A DNA stretch of 64,000 nt. Origin: Sycobia sp. Sy_11. Lineage: Eukaryota > Arthropoda > Insecta > Hymenoptera > Epichrysomallidae. The translations under genes were made by a program, and so were the position numbers. The stretch spans positions 186,001 to 250,000 of the forward strand of contig JACCIC010000035.1 in the NCBI GenBank assembly GCA_018907035.1, read 5' to 3'. Position 1 is the first letter of the stretch; every line of letters begins with the position of its first letter. This document shows, piece after piece, positions 50,345-59,529 of this stretch. The notes under the pieces are model-generated. The model was not told the DNA's origin. It did not search any database and saw only the letters and a program-made list of their open reading frames with translations.

Positions 50345-50520
50345 AATTTAATTTATATATAATTTAATTTATATTTAATTTATATATTATACATAACGTA
50401 ACATAATTTATTAAAAAAATATATCAATTAAGCCGACGGTTTATTAAATATCTCGGTACGTTAGGCTAATCCCTTAGAATGTATTAGATAGAAACAACCT
50501 TGGCACTTCACAATTTTGGA
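50345..50520. promoter_or_regulatory. Upstream region of ANAPC15
   Basis: AT-rich for the first 60 bases, then a less AT-rich piece (50430-50520). The ANAPC15 transcription start should lie here. No TATA or named motif is clear. Confidence 0.35.
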
Positions 50521-50781
50521 ACCACCGATGCCAGCATCCTTATCACATACTTATCAACATTCAAAACGAAGTCTATTTTTTTTATTTTGTTTTATATTTT
50601 GCATCAATATAGAGCACAGAGGTGGTATAAACACGAAGCGAAGTGATACTAGCGCTTACGGTGTCAAACGATGTAAGTTTTCGTTTCCATTCAATAATAT
50701 TGGCAAAAAAAGCGTTCACCGCAATTATGAAGGCATCACTCCATTAAAGCAGAAATGACAGTCGTGGGTGTTAAGGTAAAT
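50516..50781 (+). other. Possible divergent leader exon with splice donors
   Basis: A + strand frame (80 codons) spans 50516-50758. Within it, ACGAT|GTAAGTTTT at about 50671 is a strong donor. Further right, ATGACAGTCGTGGGTGTTAAG followed by GTAAAT (50755-50781) could be a short first coding exon (MTVVGVK). Part of the region (50698-50770) is related to repeat copies at 51001-51066 and 58598-58650, so the transcript may be repeat-derived. No downstream exon was found. Confidence 0.2.
50698..50770 (+). repeat. Dispersed repeat, copy 1 of 3
   Basis: TTGGCAAAAAAAnnnTTCACCGCAATTATGAAGG...AGAAATGACAGTCGTGGGTG corresponds to the complement of 51001-51066 and, over its middle part, to 58598-58650. 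Confidence 0.5.
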
Positions 50782-51000
50782 AAATCTATTTAATAAATTA
50801 TTTTTATTTAATTTCAATTCTGTTACATTATGTGTTTGATTAAAATGTAAAGAAAATAAGTATATCATATTTCTTCTATTTTTTAATATACTATGGGATT
50901 ATAAACTATACTACAAAATTTTAATAAATATTTTAACTATAAAGACCTATTTTTTCATTAAAACAAGTTTACTCCATATACTCTCTATACTATCGGAGCA

Positions 51001-51066
51001 TCCACGATGGACATTTTTGTTGCGATGCAGTGGCGCCCTTGTAAATGCGGTGGAAATTTTTTTGCC
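51001..51066 (-). repeat. Dispersed repeat, copy 2 of 3
   Basis: The complement reads TTGGCAAAAAAATTTCCACC GCATTTACAAGGGCGCCACT and ends AATGTCCATCGTGGATG. It lies immediately left of the foldback element, so it may be part of the same element. Confidence 0.5.
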
Positions 51067-51077
51067 AATTACTGCTA

Positions 51078-51540
51078 TAGCCAACGAAGATAGAAATGGA
51101 TAGAAACGTAAAGCCCATATAAAAAATGTCACAACCCCGAGGTAAGTTACTACCCCGACATACAGATGGCACAATAATAATTGTTTGCATACTGGCAATC
51201 CCTGTTTTACCACTTCACATACCAATCGGAATTACAGTTTTTAACTAACTGCACTTCAGCAAGAAATGCTGAAGTATTTTTACTGAAGAATTACATTTTT
51301 TACTTACTGCACTTCAGCAAGTAAATATATTACATACTGAAGTGCAGTTAGTAAAAAACTGTAATTCCCATCGGTATGTGAAATGGTAAAACAGAGACTG
51401 GTAGTATGCAAAAACTATTTACCATCGTCGTTCAATCCGCGGTTGTGCCGCTTGTATAGGTCTGGGCAGGTCGGGGTAGTAACTTAGTCTCGGGGTTGTG
51501 ACACTTTTACGCTTCTATGCATATTTATCTTCGTTTTAGT
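51078..51540. mobile_element. Foldback (inverted-repeat) element, about 460 bp
   Basis: The left arm (about 51078-51245) and right arm (about 51340-51540) are reverse complements with some mismatches. Paired blocks include AACGAAGATA / TATCTTCGTT, TGTCACAACCCCGAG / CTCGGGGTTGTGACA, AGTTACTACCCCGAC / GTCGGGGTAGTAACT, CACATACC / GGTATGTG and AACTGCACTTCAG / CTGAAGTGCAGTT. The centre repeats TGCACTTCAGCAAG. It has no coding capacity; this is typical of a non-autonomous foldback element or large MITE. The family is not recognised. Confidence 0.75.
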
Positions 51541-51577
51541 GAAAATAGAGCTCCTTCTTTACGAACAAATTTCGTTA

Positions 51578-51602
51578 ACGGACCGGACTGTTCAGTCCGT
51601 TA
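51578..51602. other. Short perfect hairpin
   Basis: CGGACTG TT CAGTCCG is a perfect inverted repeat, with TAACGGAC before it and TTA after it. It lies about 40 bases right of the foldback element and may mark its outer edge. Confidence 0.5.
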
Positions 51603-51609
51603 AAAAATT

Positions 51610-52200
51610 AATAAATAAAGAGATATATAGTTTAAAAATATGTCTTTACTTATAAAAAAAGGAACAAACTTGTTTTAACGTAATTATAATCCTAAAAGAA
51701 TTAAAATAAACAATTTTTTGCGAAGTTTCACAAAATTGTTTTAATGAATAATCAAATCATTTTAATAATGTATATTTTGTTAATAAATTTTTAATAAAAA
51801 CTTATTGTTAATTATAGGATAATATCTGATAGTAAAATAAAAAGTAAGTGGTAAGAATAAATGTTGAAGTGAAGATATATTAAGTCTAATCAATTAAAAC
51901 TTTAATATTTCTTCAAAAATTATTGTAAGCTATTGCATAATTACTCCTTATCAATCATTATATACTTTATTATTTATATTTATTAAATATAAACAAATAA
52001 AAATAAATAATTATGTATTTACATTAATAATCTATTAATGCACAAAATATTTAATTTTGTCTTGAAGCCTACGCTTTTTAAAATTATAATTTAATATAAT
52101 TTAGTGTTATAAATCAATAAGAAAAATTACTAAAAATAATGTAGCATTACACATACATAATAGAATAAATGATGAAAGTATAAATAACATAAAGAATATA
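51610..52200. other. AT-rich spacer
   Basis: Nothing recognisable. Confidence 0.6.
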
Positions 52201-52237
52201 ATTTTAATTTTTAATTTTAATTTCATATTATTAAATC

Positions 52238-52307
<70 letters not shown>

Positions 52308-52343
52308 GATTTAATAATATGAAATAAAAATTAAAAATTAAAA

Positions 52344-52345
<2 letters not shown>
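52201..52345. repeat. TA microsatellite framed by a near-perfect inverted repeat
   Basis: Arms of about 43 bases (52201-52243 and 52301-52345; core CATATTATTAAATCATATTA) are reverse complements with roughly one mismatch and flank an uninterrupted TA run. A second TA run (52348-52383) follows directly. The whole forms one long cruciform-capable palindrome. Confidence 0.85.
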
Positions 52346-52387
<42 letters not shown>

Positions 52388-52489
52388 TGTATATCTGTTT
52401 ATACTATAAACTCAATTACCAAAACACATATATTATTCTTTCAAATATATAATCGAAAAAACGCATAAGAGTGGGACAATACTATTACT

Positions 52490-52700
52490 TAAGTTTCAAA
52501 ATGGCGGAGCCAATCAGAGGCTTGACTATATGGACACACTGTCCCTGAACTGTGCTCTGGACCTATGGAACTCCGATAAGTTCGACGCGCTATCTGGCTC
52601 ATGGGGTACAATCTAACATTCAAATACCATGCCCCCTTCTATATAGAGCAGGCTCTGTGCTTAGGATTTCTTATGTAGTATTTCGTTTAGAAGAAGCATA
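52490..52700. promoter_or_regulatory. Promoter-like GC-elevated block
   Basis: AAAATGGCGG (52497-52506) fits the YY1/Pho consensus and is followed by a CCAAT box (52510-52514). GC content is clearly above that of the flanks for about 150 bases. A start codon within the YY1 motif opens only a 15-codon frame. It could be a promoter, or part of an interspersed repeat. Confidence 0.3.
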
Positions 52701-53869
52701 TGAGTTATTTAAGCTTTGAAAGTCATAAGTGACGGATAACCAATTAGAAAATTAATTAAAATATAATTACAAACCTGATTATTTAATTATTTTCATCCAT
52801 TACTCTGCATCGGAGTGAAGGTTAGTTACAGTTTAGTACTTTTAGCTGTTCTTGTAATTCTGTCTTTGGCATTTCTACATAACAGCTGCTGTAAAATAGC
52901 AGTAAAAGTATATGATTGGACAATTTCGTTAAATGTCAATAGGGTTAGATTGACTTATGCACGCGATTCCTTATAGATATACTTTGATTTGTTGATCGTT
53001 CCAAAATAATTAATAGGGACATGAATTATTAAAGCATGGTTGTAATTATTGACTGTTTAAACGAATCTATTTAAGGATTATTTTAGTCATTAGTTGCAAC
53101 ATTTATAGTATAGACACTATTACAATAGTTCGACGTAGAAAATCGATTGTACAATCAATTAACTATTACGTCATGATTTTTATTTTGGCTTATAATTTAT
53201 TTTATGTAAAAGTATTCAAATGTAATAATTTATTGATCAATGAAATTATCAGTGCTGTATAATTTAAAATTTACTAATTATTATTTTATAACTAATAAAA
53301 TATTGAGATAAATGAAATGCACATAAAATTATTCCTTAAATGAAAAATATAAATATTAATTGCTCTTATGATTTATTAGATAAATATATAATAGGTATCA
53401 GTTTTAAGAAAGCATAATTTTTTATACAGAACATAATGTTCAAATAAGTTGCGAAATCAAGATAGTCTACATAAATGTGAATGTCAGATAAGTGAACAGT
53501 AAACTTTCACTGAACCTCTATTTTAACATGCTCATAAAATACAATCTAAACGATTCCAATAATTATTAAACTGAATTTACTACAAAAAAAACTTTGAAAG
53601 TAGAAATTGTTGAAAACAATATTAATTTTTCTTATATACATCATGTTTTGAAAGAATATTTTACAATTAAATCTAAGCTCATCTAAAATCATCAAAGATC
53701 TAATGAATGGAATAGAAATTATAAAAATAGCAATACAAGATTTTAATTTGTAGACTACTATATGTTGTGAAAAATTAATATACCAAATCATATATTTATT
53801 TATTTTTATTTCATCCTTTATATAATTTTATATAAATTCATCATTAATCATTATATAGTTCTATGATAC

Positions 53870-53913
<44 letters not shown>

Positions 53914-55050
53914 TAACATGTAATGATCTTAACATAATAATATGTTTTAGTGAAAAACGCTATGATGTATAATTTTTTAATATTATTACCAGTTCCTGTA
54001 ATAGGTATATACGAGTATTTTCAACCTGAAATTTGTTTCGATAATATTCGTGAAAGAATACTATATATATATATAGACTTATTAAATCTGTGATTTATAA
54101 AAAAGTATATACATAACCAAATGAATCTTGCTGGTTTATGTACACTAATTTTTAAAATTCATGTTTTCAAGTCACAGTGCAAAATATGTTTAATTATTTG
54201 ATGTTTGAGGTGAATGGTATCGGATAAACCCTGTTCAGTAAATAGAAATAAAATGACAACTAGGTTATTTATAAGTGAGTTCAATACTTTAAAACTAGTT
54301 ATTTATTTGTGAGTTAAATACTTTCTAAATTTTATCTGGATGCAACTAATTTCGTTAGTTGTAAAATGATATTAAAAATAAAATAGTATTATACATATTT
54401 AAATAGTCTAATATTGAATATTAATTGTTAATATTGATAGCATGCACTTGATTTTCATTAAATTGAAAGATAATTTAGTATTTCATTGATTATACAATAT
54501 AAAATTATAGTAAATCTCGATTAGTAAGAAATTATCGGTTAAATTTTTAAATCAAGTAAAATAATTAGAAGAGGTAATAAAAAATAAATAATTGTTTAAT
54601 TTGCATATATTACAGTACACTTTTCTAAAAAAAAATGTAAAATGGATTACTTCTATGCTTAATATCTATAGATAAAGGCAACATCGAGACCCTATTTTGA
54701 TATGTCATGTTACGTTCGAGCTACCTAAAAGATGAGATGTTTATTAGTTAAATTCGCTAAATATATTTTAAACAGTTTAAAGTAAATTAGTGAAATTGGA
54801 TAATGTTACGAAAAAGGTTACCATGATTATTTTTTATAAAAAATTTGTAATTTCATGTATAACATACTGATCATTAATATCGTTAAATAAAAAACAAAAA
54901 TGGTAGATTTTGCAATTAGTTTTAAAAAATATTAAAAATTAAAAAATTTTAAATAATGTTTCAAACAAAATTTTAAGAAGAAACTAAAATACACCTTTTT
55001 TCATGGGATCATATTCGTAAAGAAAAATTAATCGAAATATAACTGATTGA
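52700..55050. other. AT-rich intergenic DNA
   Basis: Holds a TA tract (53876-53912). A minus-strand frame at 53546-53791 (81 codons) has no motif. Nothing else seen. Confidence 0.6.
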
Positions 55051-55139
55051 TCATGGGACAATGTCAATATCTAAACTAACAGTCCGGAAGATAGCGACAT
55101 ACTTACGTGCTCATAGGGGAGCACTTTGTTTTTCGAGTA

Positions 55140-55312
55140 TATAAGTATAAGTAAAAAATATCTGTGCCATTTGTAGCGTTTATATTTAATTGTCTGTCAA
55201 GCTCATAATCATGCGCTCGATGCTCGTTCAACGCTTGACAGGCGACTAAATATAAACGCTGCAAATGGCGCACCTCTTTTTTTAAACTTTATATGTTTTA
55301 GTGAATAGATAT
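55140..55312. mobile_element. MITE-like inverted repeat, about 170 bp
   Basis: GTGCCATTTGTAGCGTTTAT plus ATTTAATTGTCTGTCAAGC (55165-55203) is matched in inverted orientation by GCTTGACAGGCGACTAAATA plus TAAACGCTGCAAATGGCGCAC (about 55232-55272). Weaker pairing continues outwards (ATATAAGT.. / ..ACTTTATAT). The loop is about 25 bases. A small GTGCT...AGCAC hairpin lies just to the left (55110-55127). No coding capacity. Confidence 0.7.
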
Positions 55313-55549
55313 ACGAAATTCTTTGACAATATTATCCTACTGCAACCGTACTGCACCCTTTGTAACTGACGATGCGCTTCAAGATTATGATTTTCATGTT
55401 TATGATTACTGAGATTATTTATATTCGAAGTGTGTGACGCTTCCCTAGCAATACATAAATATGTTGCTACATTCCATCCGTACTAGATTCATGGTACAAG
55501 AGAACTGTTGGAAGGATCCTGAAATAATATAACAAAATAATTTCACCAA

Positions 55550-55920
55550 AGAATTCTAAATGGATTTTTGTAAGGACAATTAAAGTCCTTTCAAAGATTC
55601 TTTTATAATCTTTTTTGAAAGGAATCACCGAAAAGAAGTAAATAATGATTCTATAAGCATTTTGTTAAAGGTTTTTAAAAAAATAGACGAAAGAATTCCG
55701 AAATCAAACCACAAGAATTTTTAATGGGTTCTAAAGGATTTCGGTAAGGATAATTCAAGTCCTTACAAGAATTTTTTCAGAATACTTTTAGGATAGGATT
55801 CTGAAAGGATACGAGAATTTCTTTAAAACGGTAACTTCAAAGAATTTTGTTAAGGATTAGTTCTTATAAGTTTCCTTTTCAAAAAGATTTTTAAAAAATT
55901 TTGTTCAAGTACTGGTCAGT
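55550..55920. repeat. Degenerate tandem repeat, about 170-nt unit
   Basis: GGATTTTTGTAAGGACAATT AAAGTCCTTTCAAAGATTCTTTT (from 55562) recurs as GGATTTCGGTAAGGATAATTC AAGTCCTTACAAGAATTTTTTC (from 55737). Related pieces (TTTTCAAAAGGATTTT and CAAAATCCTTTC) continue at 56210-56340. AAGGACnATTnAAGTCCTT is itself a palindrome. Confidence 0.55.
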
Positions 55921-56806
55921 GATCAAGTGTATCCATAAAAAATCTTTTCAAAATCGTTACAAAATTCTTCATTGTTATTTTAAAAAATAATGTCTGCTTT
56001 CGCAAGTGCCAAAAAGCAGCTCATTTAATATAACTATATAAGGTAAAGTACGCGATGCATTTCTTACATTTATTGGAACTGTATTGCGAGTAAGAAGGGG
56101 TATATTATGCAGGATGAAAGGATATTGAAAAGGTTCATATGTTCGGCTTATTGGTTGGCACAAAGGATATTCGTATCCTAACAGAATTCTGACACTGAAG
56201 GCATTCTAAAACAACACGAGAATCCTTTTAAAAAGAAAATTTGAAAGAATTTTTGCAAGAATCCAGCGACTTTTCTTTTTTCAAGTTTCCTTTTCAAAAG
56301 GATTTTCGTCTCTTTTCAAAATCCTTTCAATGTAATCAAAATTGTTAAAAAATATATAAATTAAAATAAAAAATTTTTAATTTTGAAAAAAAAATTAAAT
56401 ATCAGTTAATTATTGTTTGAAACAAAGAAAATGATCTTAAAAATATTTTCTAAAAGTAATGACATGATTGATGTAAAATAAATAATTGCATCCAGAACAT
56501 ATTTTGTACATCATAGCTTCTACTTTTTAGAAAATTACTTTTTCATTTTTTTATCGATATAAAGACTAAATTTTTACCGAAAATACAAACTTTTCATGTT
56601 TTAGCCTCAATACATTAAAAAACAATGTATATTATGACAATTTAACAGAATTAAAAACAATGATTTAATATATTATTTTATAAATAACAGGTGTAACCAT
56701 TATTCTTTTCGCCTTCCCAAAAAGTAGCCAATAATTATCTTATTCATTTTTACTGTAGTAGAGAGATTCGTTTTGCTCTTCCTATGGCCAATCGCTTCTA
56801 CAGGGA

Positions 56807-56869
56807 TGCTCTCTTTCTCTCTCACCCACTCTCACTCCCACCCTCTATCTCTCCCTCTCTCTCTTTCTC

Positions 56870-56941
<72 letters not shown>

Positions 56942-56942
56942 T
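56807..56942. repeat. Long CT microsatellite
   Basis: A CT tract, pure for about 58 bases (56880-56937) and impure to the left. The poly-Leu/Ser frame through it is an artefact. Confidence 0.95.
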
Positions 56943-56999
56943 TCCTTTTCTTATTCGTCGTAGAGGATCTTGAAAGAGCTCCATTGTCACTACGCCGTA

Positions 57000-57370
57000 G
57001 CAAATATTGAAATATTATACTAGGGCCAAGCTTGTCCTCAGGACTTATTAGCTAATAAGACATATCGTTGTTATCAGTAAACAAATAATATTATTAATTT
57101 ACAGATAAAAAATAAGTATAATTTGAGTACTATAGAAAAAAACACAAAATTAAATTTGTCTTTTCTGTTTGAAATCTGCTTCATCGTAATATTTCTTGGC
57201 TTAAGAGGGAAAAAAATGGGGAATATAGATTAGAAAAATGTACTTAAATCAATAAGTTGCTTTCGTCTATAATAAAAATTTTCAACAATTTTTATTGTCT
57301 CTGTTTCTAGCTTAAAACAATGTATTCTCTTCCAGTTTCACATTTTCGTTTTTCTTCCCATTACTTTCCC
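57000..57370. other. AT-rich spacer
   Basis: Nothing recognisable. Confidence 0.6.
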
Positions 57371-57461
57371 GATACATGAGTTCTCACCAGTCTTTCTTGC
57401 AAGTTTGATATTTTTTTTCCCGCACTCGGGGCGCAAAATACGATTTTCTGCAGCTGTCTAG

Positions 57462-58389
57462 AAGGAGCAAAATACTACTTTTCCTCCCTAGAGAGGAAAA
57501 GTGTTTATGGCCGATTCCCGACCAATCAGAAAGCAGAATTTTACTTTTCCTCCCTTGGGAGGAAAAGAGAATGAACGGAACCGTGGAGTCCGGTAGGATT
57601 CTCAGTTTTCCGTGCCTGTGCAACATCTGGCATTTACGATGTTTAGGCTTACGAGTATATGCACCAGTCAACCGTTCGACCTTTTTTTGCACTTTGAGTT
57701 AGGTATTCAAGATTTTAAAATGAAATAAGATTTTTATTCTATCTAAAATTTATTATAAAAATTTTTATGTTTTTTAAGTATTAAAAATTATCTATATCTT
57801 TTTTTAAATTAGTTTTCATTTAAAATTCTATTTATTATTCTATTAAATATTTAAAAATTTTAATTTGAGCGTAGATTATTAACAAACTTATAATCTTCAA
57901 TTGATTAGTCTTATTTATTTATAGAAAAGGGGGGCTCCGCCCCCCCAACCCCCGGCGGGGGTTTCACCCCCTGCACCCCCATCACCCAATCCTACATCTC
58001 TTCTTAACATACTATATTAATTTCCAAATAAGAAGAAATTATTTAATTTAATTTTATTCAATTCAAATAAATTGCACGTATAACCTTAAGAAAAACCCGA
58101 TAATATTATATTTTTTTTAAACCCAACGAATTACATTTTATGTTAGGGCAACTTATTTCAGAGCGAGTATCATTTGGACCTTTAGATTTTATACCTGCTT
58201 GCTCTATCTAAGCATGGCTAACACATGGAGGGGGAGGGGTTTAACATTCTTTAATTCTGTGAGTTTGCTGTTCAATTTTTTGTGCATTTCTTTGAGAAAG
58301 AAAAAAAAGCGCCCTCGGGTAATTTAACGCCCTCGCTTCGCTCGGGCGGCAAACATACCCTCGTCGGAAAACGTCTATTTTGCTCCCTT
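57462..58389. mobile_element. Putative DNA element with 23-24 nt terminal inverted repeats
   Basis: AAGGAGCAAAATACTACTTTTCC (57462-57484) is matched at 58366-58389 by GGAAAACGTCTATTTTGCTCCCTT in inverted orientation. Inside are several hairpins: CTTTTCCTCCCTAGAGAGGAAAAG, TTTTCCTCCCTTGGGAGGAAAA, a GGGGGGCTCCGCCCCCC stem (57930-57946), CCCCCGGCGGGGG (57950-57962) and CGCCCTCGCTTCGCTCGGGCG (58329-58349). There is no transposase frame; a 102-codon minus-strand frame (57384-57692) covers the left end but resembles no family. The 928-bp size and hairpin content fit a non-autonomous element. Confidence 0.55.
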
Positions 58390-58597
58390 GTGTCACAATG
58401 TACTATTTTTTAATTTTTCACATCAACAGAAATCTTCTGTTTTCATGCAGAAGAGTAAACTACTGAATCTACAAGTGCAATGCTTATTAAAGGTCAACGA
58501 TCCTAAGGGTTCTTAGGTGATAATCCACAGTTCCACTTGCGGAGCGCGGTTTAATCGATTTATTTGAACCGAAAATACTCTGTTGATAGAGAAAATG

Positions 58598-58650
58598 TTC
58601 ACCGCATTTACGAGGATATCCAAGCGTACCAGTGCATCAAAAAAAAAAAA
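58598..58650 (+). repeat. Dispersed repeat, copy 3 of 3, ending in poly-A
   Basis: AAAATGTTCACCGCATTTACGAGG...CCAGTGCATC matches 50698-50770 and the complement of 51001-51066, and is followed by a run of A (58639-58656). The A tail suggests that a retroposed copy is possible. Confidence 0.45.
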
Positions 58651-58996
58651 AAAAAACACTGGCAATCATACAGATAATACAGTACTCAAATGAAAAGAAC
58701 TGATATTTTATTAAAAAATAGATGTTTATATACTTATTTAAATATTTATTTAAATGTGATTTTAAAAAAAATAGATTAAATATAAGATTCGTTAATTCTT
58801 TTCTTTACATTGTAATTAGTCATATAATGTAATAAAAAAATAACTTAAATAAGAATAAGTTTTTAAATAGATTTATTACTCTTAATAAATGTTATATTTA
58901 ATTTATTTATTTATTTATTGTTATAAAAATTTATTTGTTTAAAAAGATAACTAGTATTGCAGGCGTAAATGATCGTTTTCTTCTTGCATTTTATTT

Positions 58997-59161
58997 TTAT
59001 TCTTTTGGTCCACTCTTTATGATTCTTCCAAATTTCAGTATCATAAAATAAATTTCAGCCGTTTCAGCCTCAGGCATACAATGAAAACTTAAATTAATTT
59101 TAACATTTCTAATCGTATCAATTCTTTCGCGTAACTCTAGAGCCTCCATAGCTGCCATTTT
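58997..59161 (-). CDS. Hypothetical 54-residue protein or last-exon remnant
   Basis: Minus-strand frame from AAAATGG (ATG at 59159-59161) to TAA: MAAMEALELRERIDTIRNVK, INLSFHCMPEAETAEIYFMI, LKFGRIIKSGPKE. Codon use and amino-acid mix look coding, unlike nearby AT-rich frames. AATAAA overlaps the stop, and a second copy follows. I do not recognise the family. Two other coding-like fragments lie upstream on the same strand (59306-59393 and about 59400-59515), so this may be the end of a decayed gene or transposon. Confidence 0.3.
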   Translation of the reverse strand, partial: KMAAMEALELRERIDTIRNVKINLSFHCMPEAETAEIYFMILKFGRIIKSGPKE

Positions 59162-59305
59162 TTATTTCTCCTCTCAGCTGCTACTATTGCATATTATATT
59201 TAAATTGCCAATACCAGCTAAATCGGTACAAAATTAATGCCAGTTAGACCCCTATTAGTTTCAACTTAGTCATATATTAGTTCTATCTATCGTCTAAACG
59301 AGCCA

Positions 59306-59515
59306 ATTTTGTTTTTAATGTACCAAAACTTGAATTCGTGACATTTCCATCCACGCTTGTGTCATTGCTCATCGCTAATCTTAGCTTCTGAAGATGAACG
59401 ATATTATTTGCTTAATCGTTGTATTAGCGCGTTTTGTTGGATTTGTTTGCAAGCGATAATGGCCGATTGTTTAATATTCAATTCTGCTAGCTTACCAATT
59501 AAGTCATAATCAAGG
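59306..59515 (-). pseudogene. Two coding-like fragments, unknown family
   Basis: On the minus strand a frame gives YPLDYDLIGKLAELNIKQSA IIACKQIQQNALIQRLSK then a stop (about 59515-59400). A second frame from an ATG near 59392 gives MSNDTSVDGNVTNSSFGTLK TKLARLDDR then a stop. The second recalls the start of gag-type polyproteins of insect LTR elements (SFxTLKxKLARL), but this is only an impression. Both are broken by stops and unconnected by clear splice sites. Confidence 0.25.
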
Positions 59516-59529
59516 GGATATCAAAACGC

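Noticed and set aside
57384..57692. 102-codon minus-strand frame in the left part of the TIR element
   Set aside because: Its repeated SSLGRKSSILLL-like segments simply translate the TTTTCCTCCC palindromes; no transposase motif.
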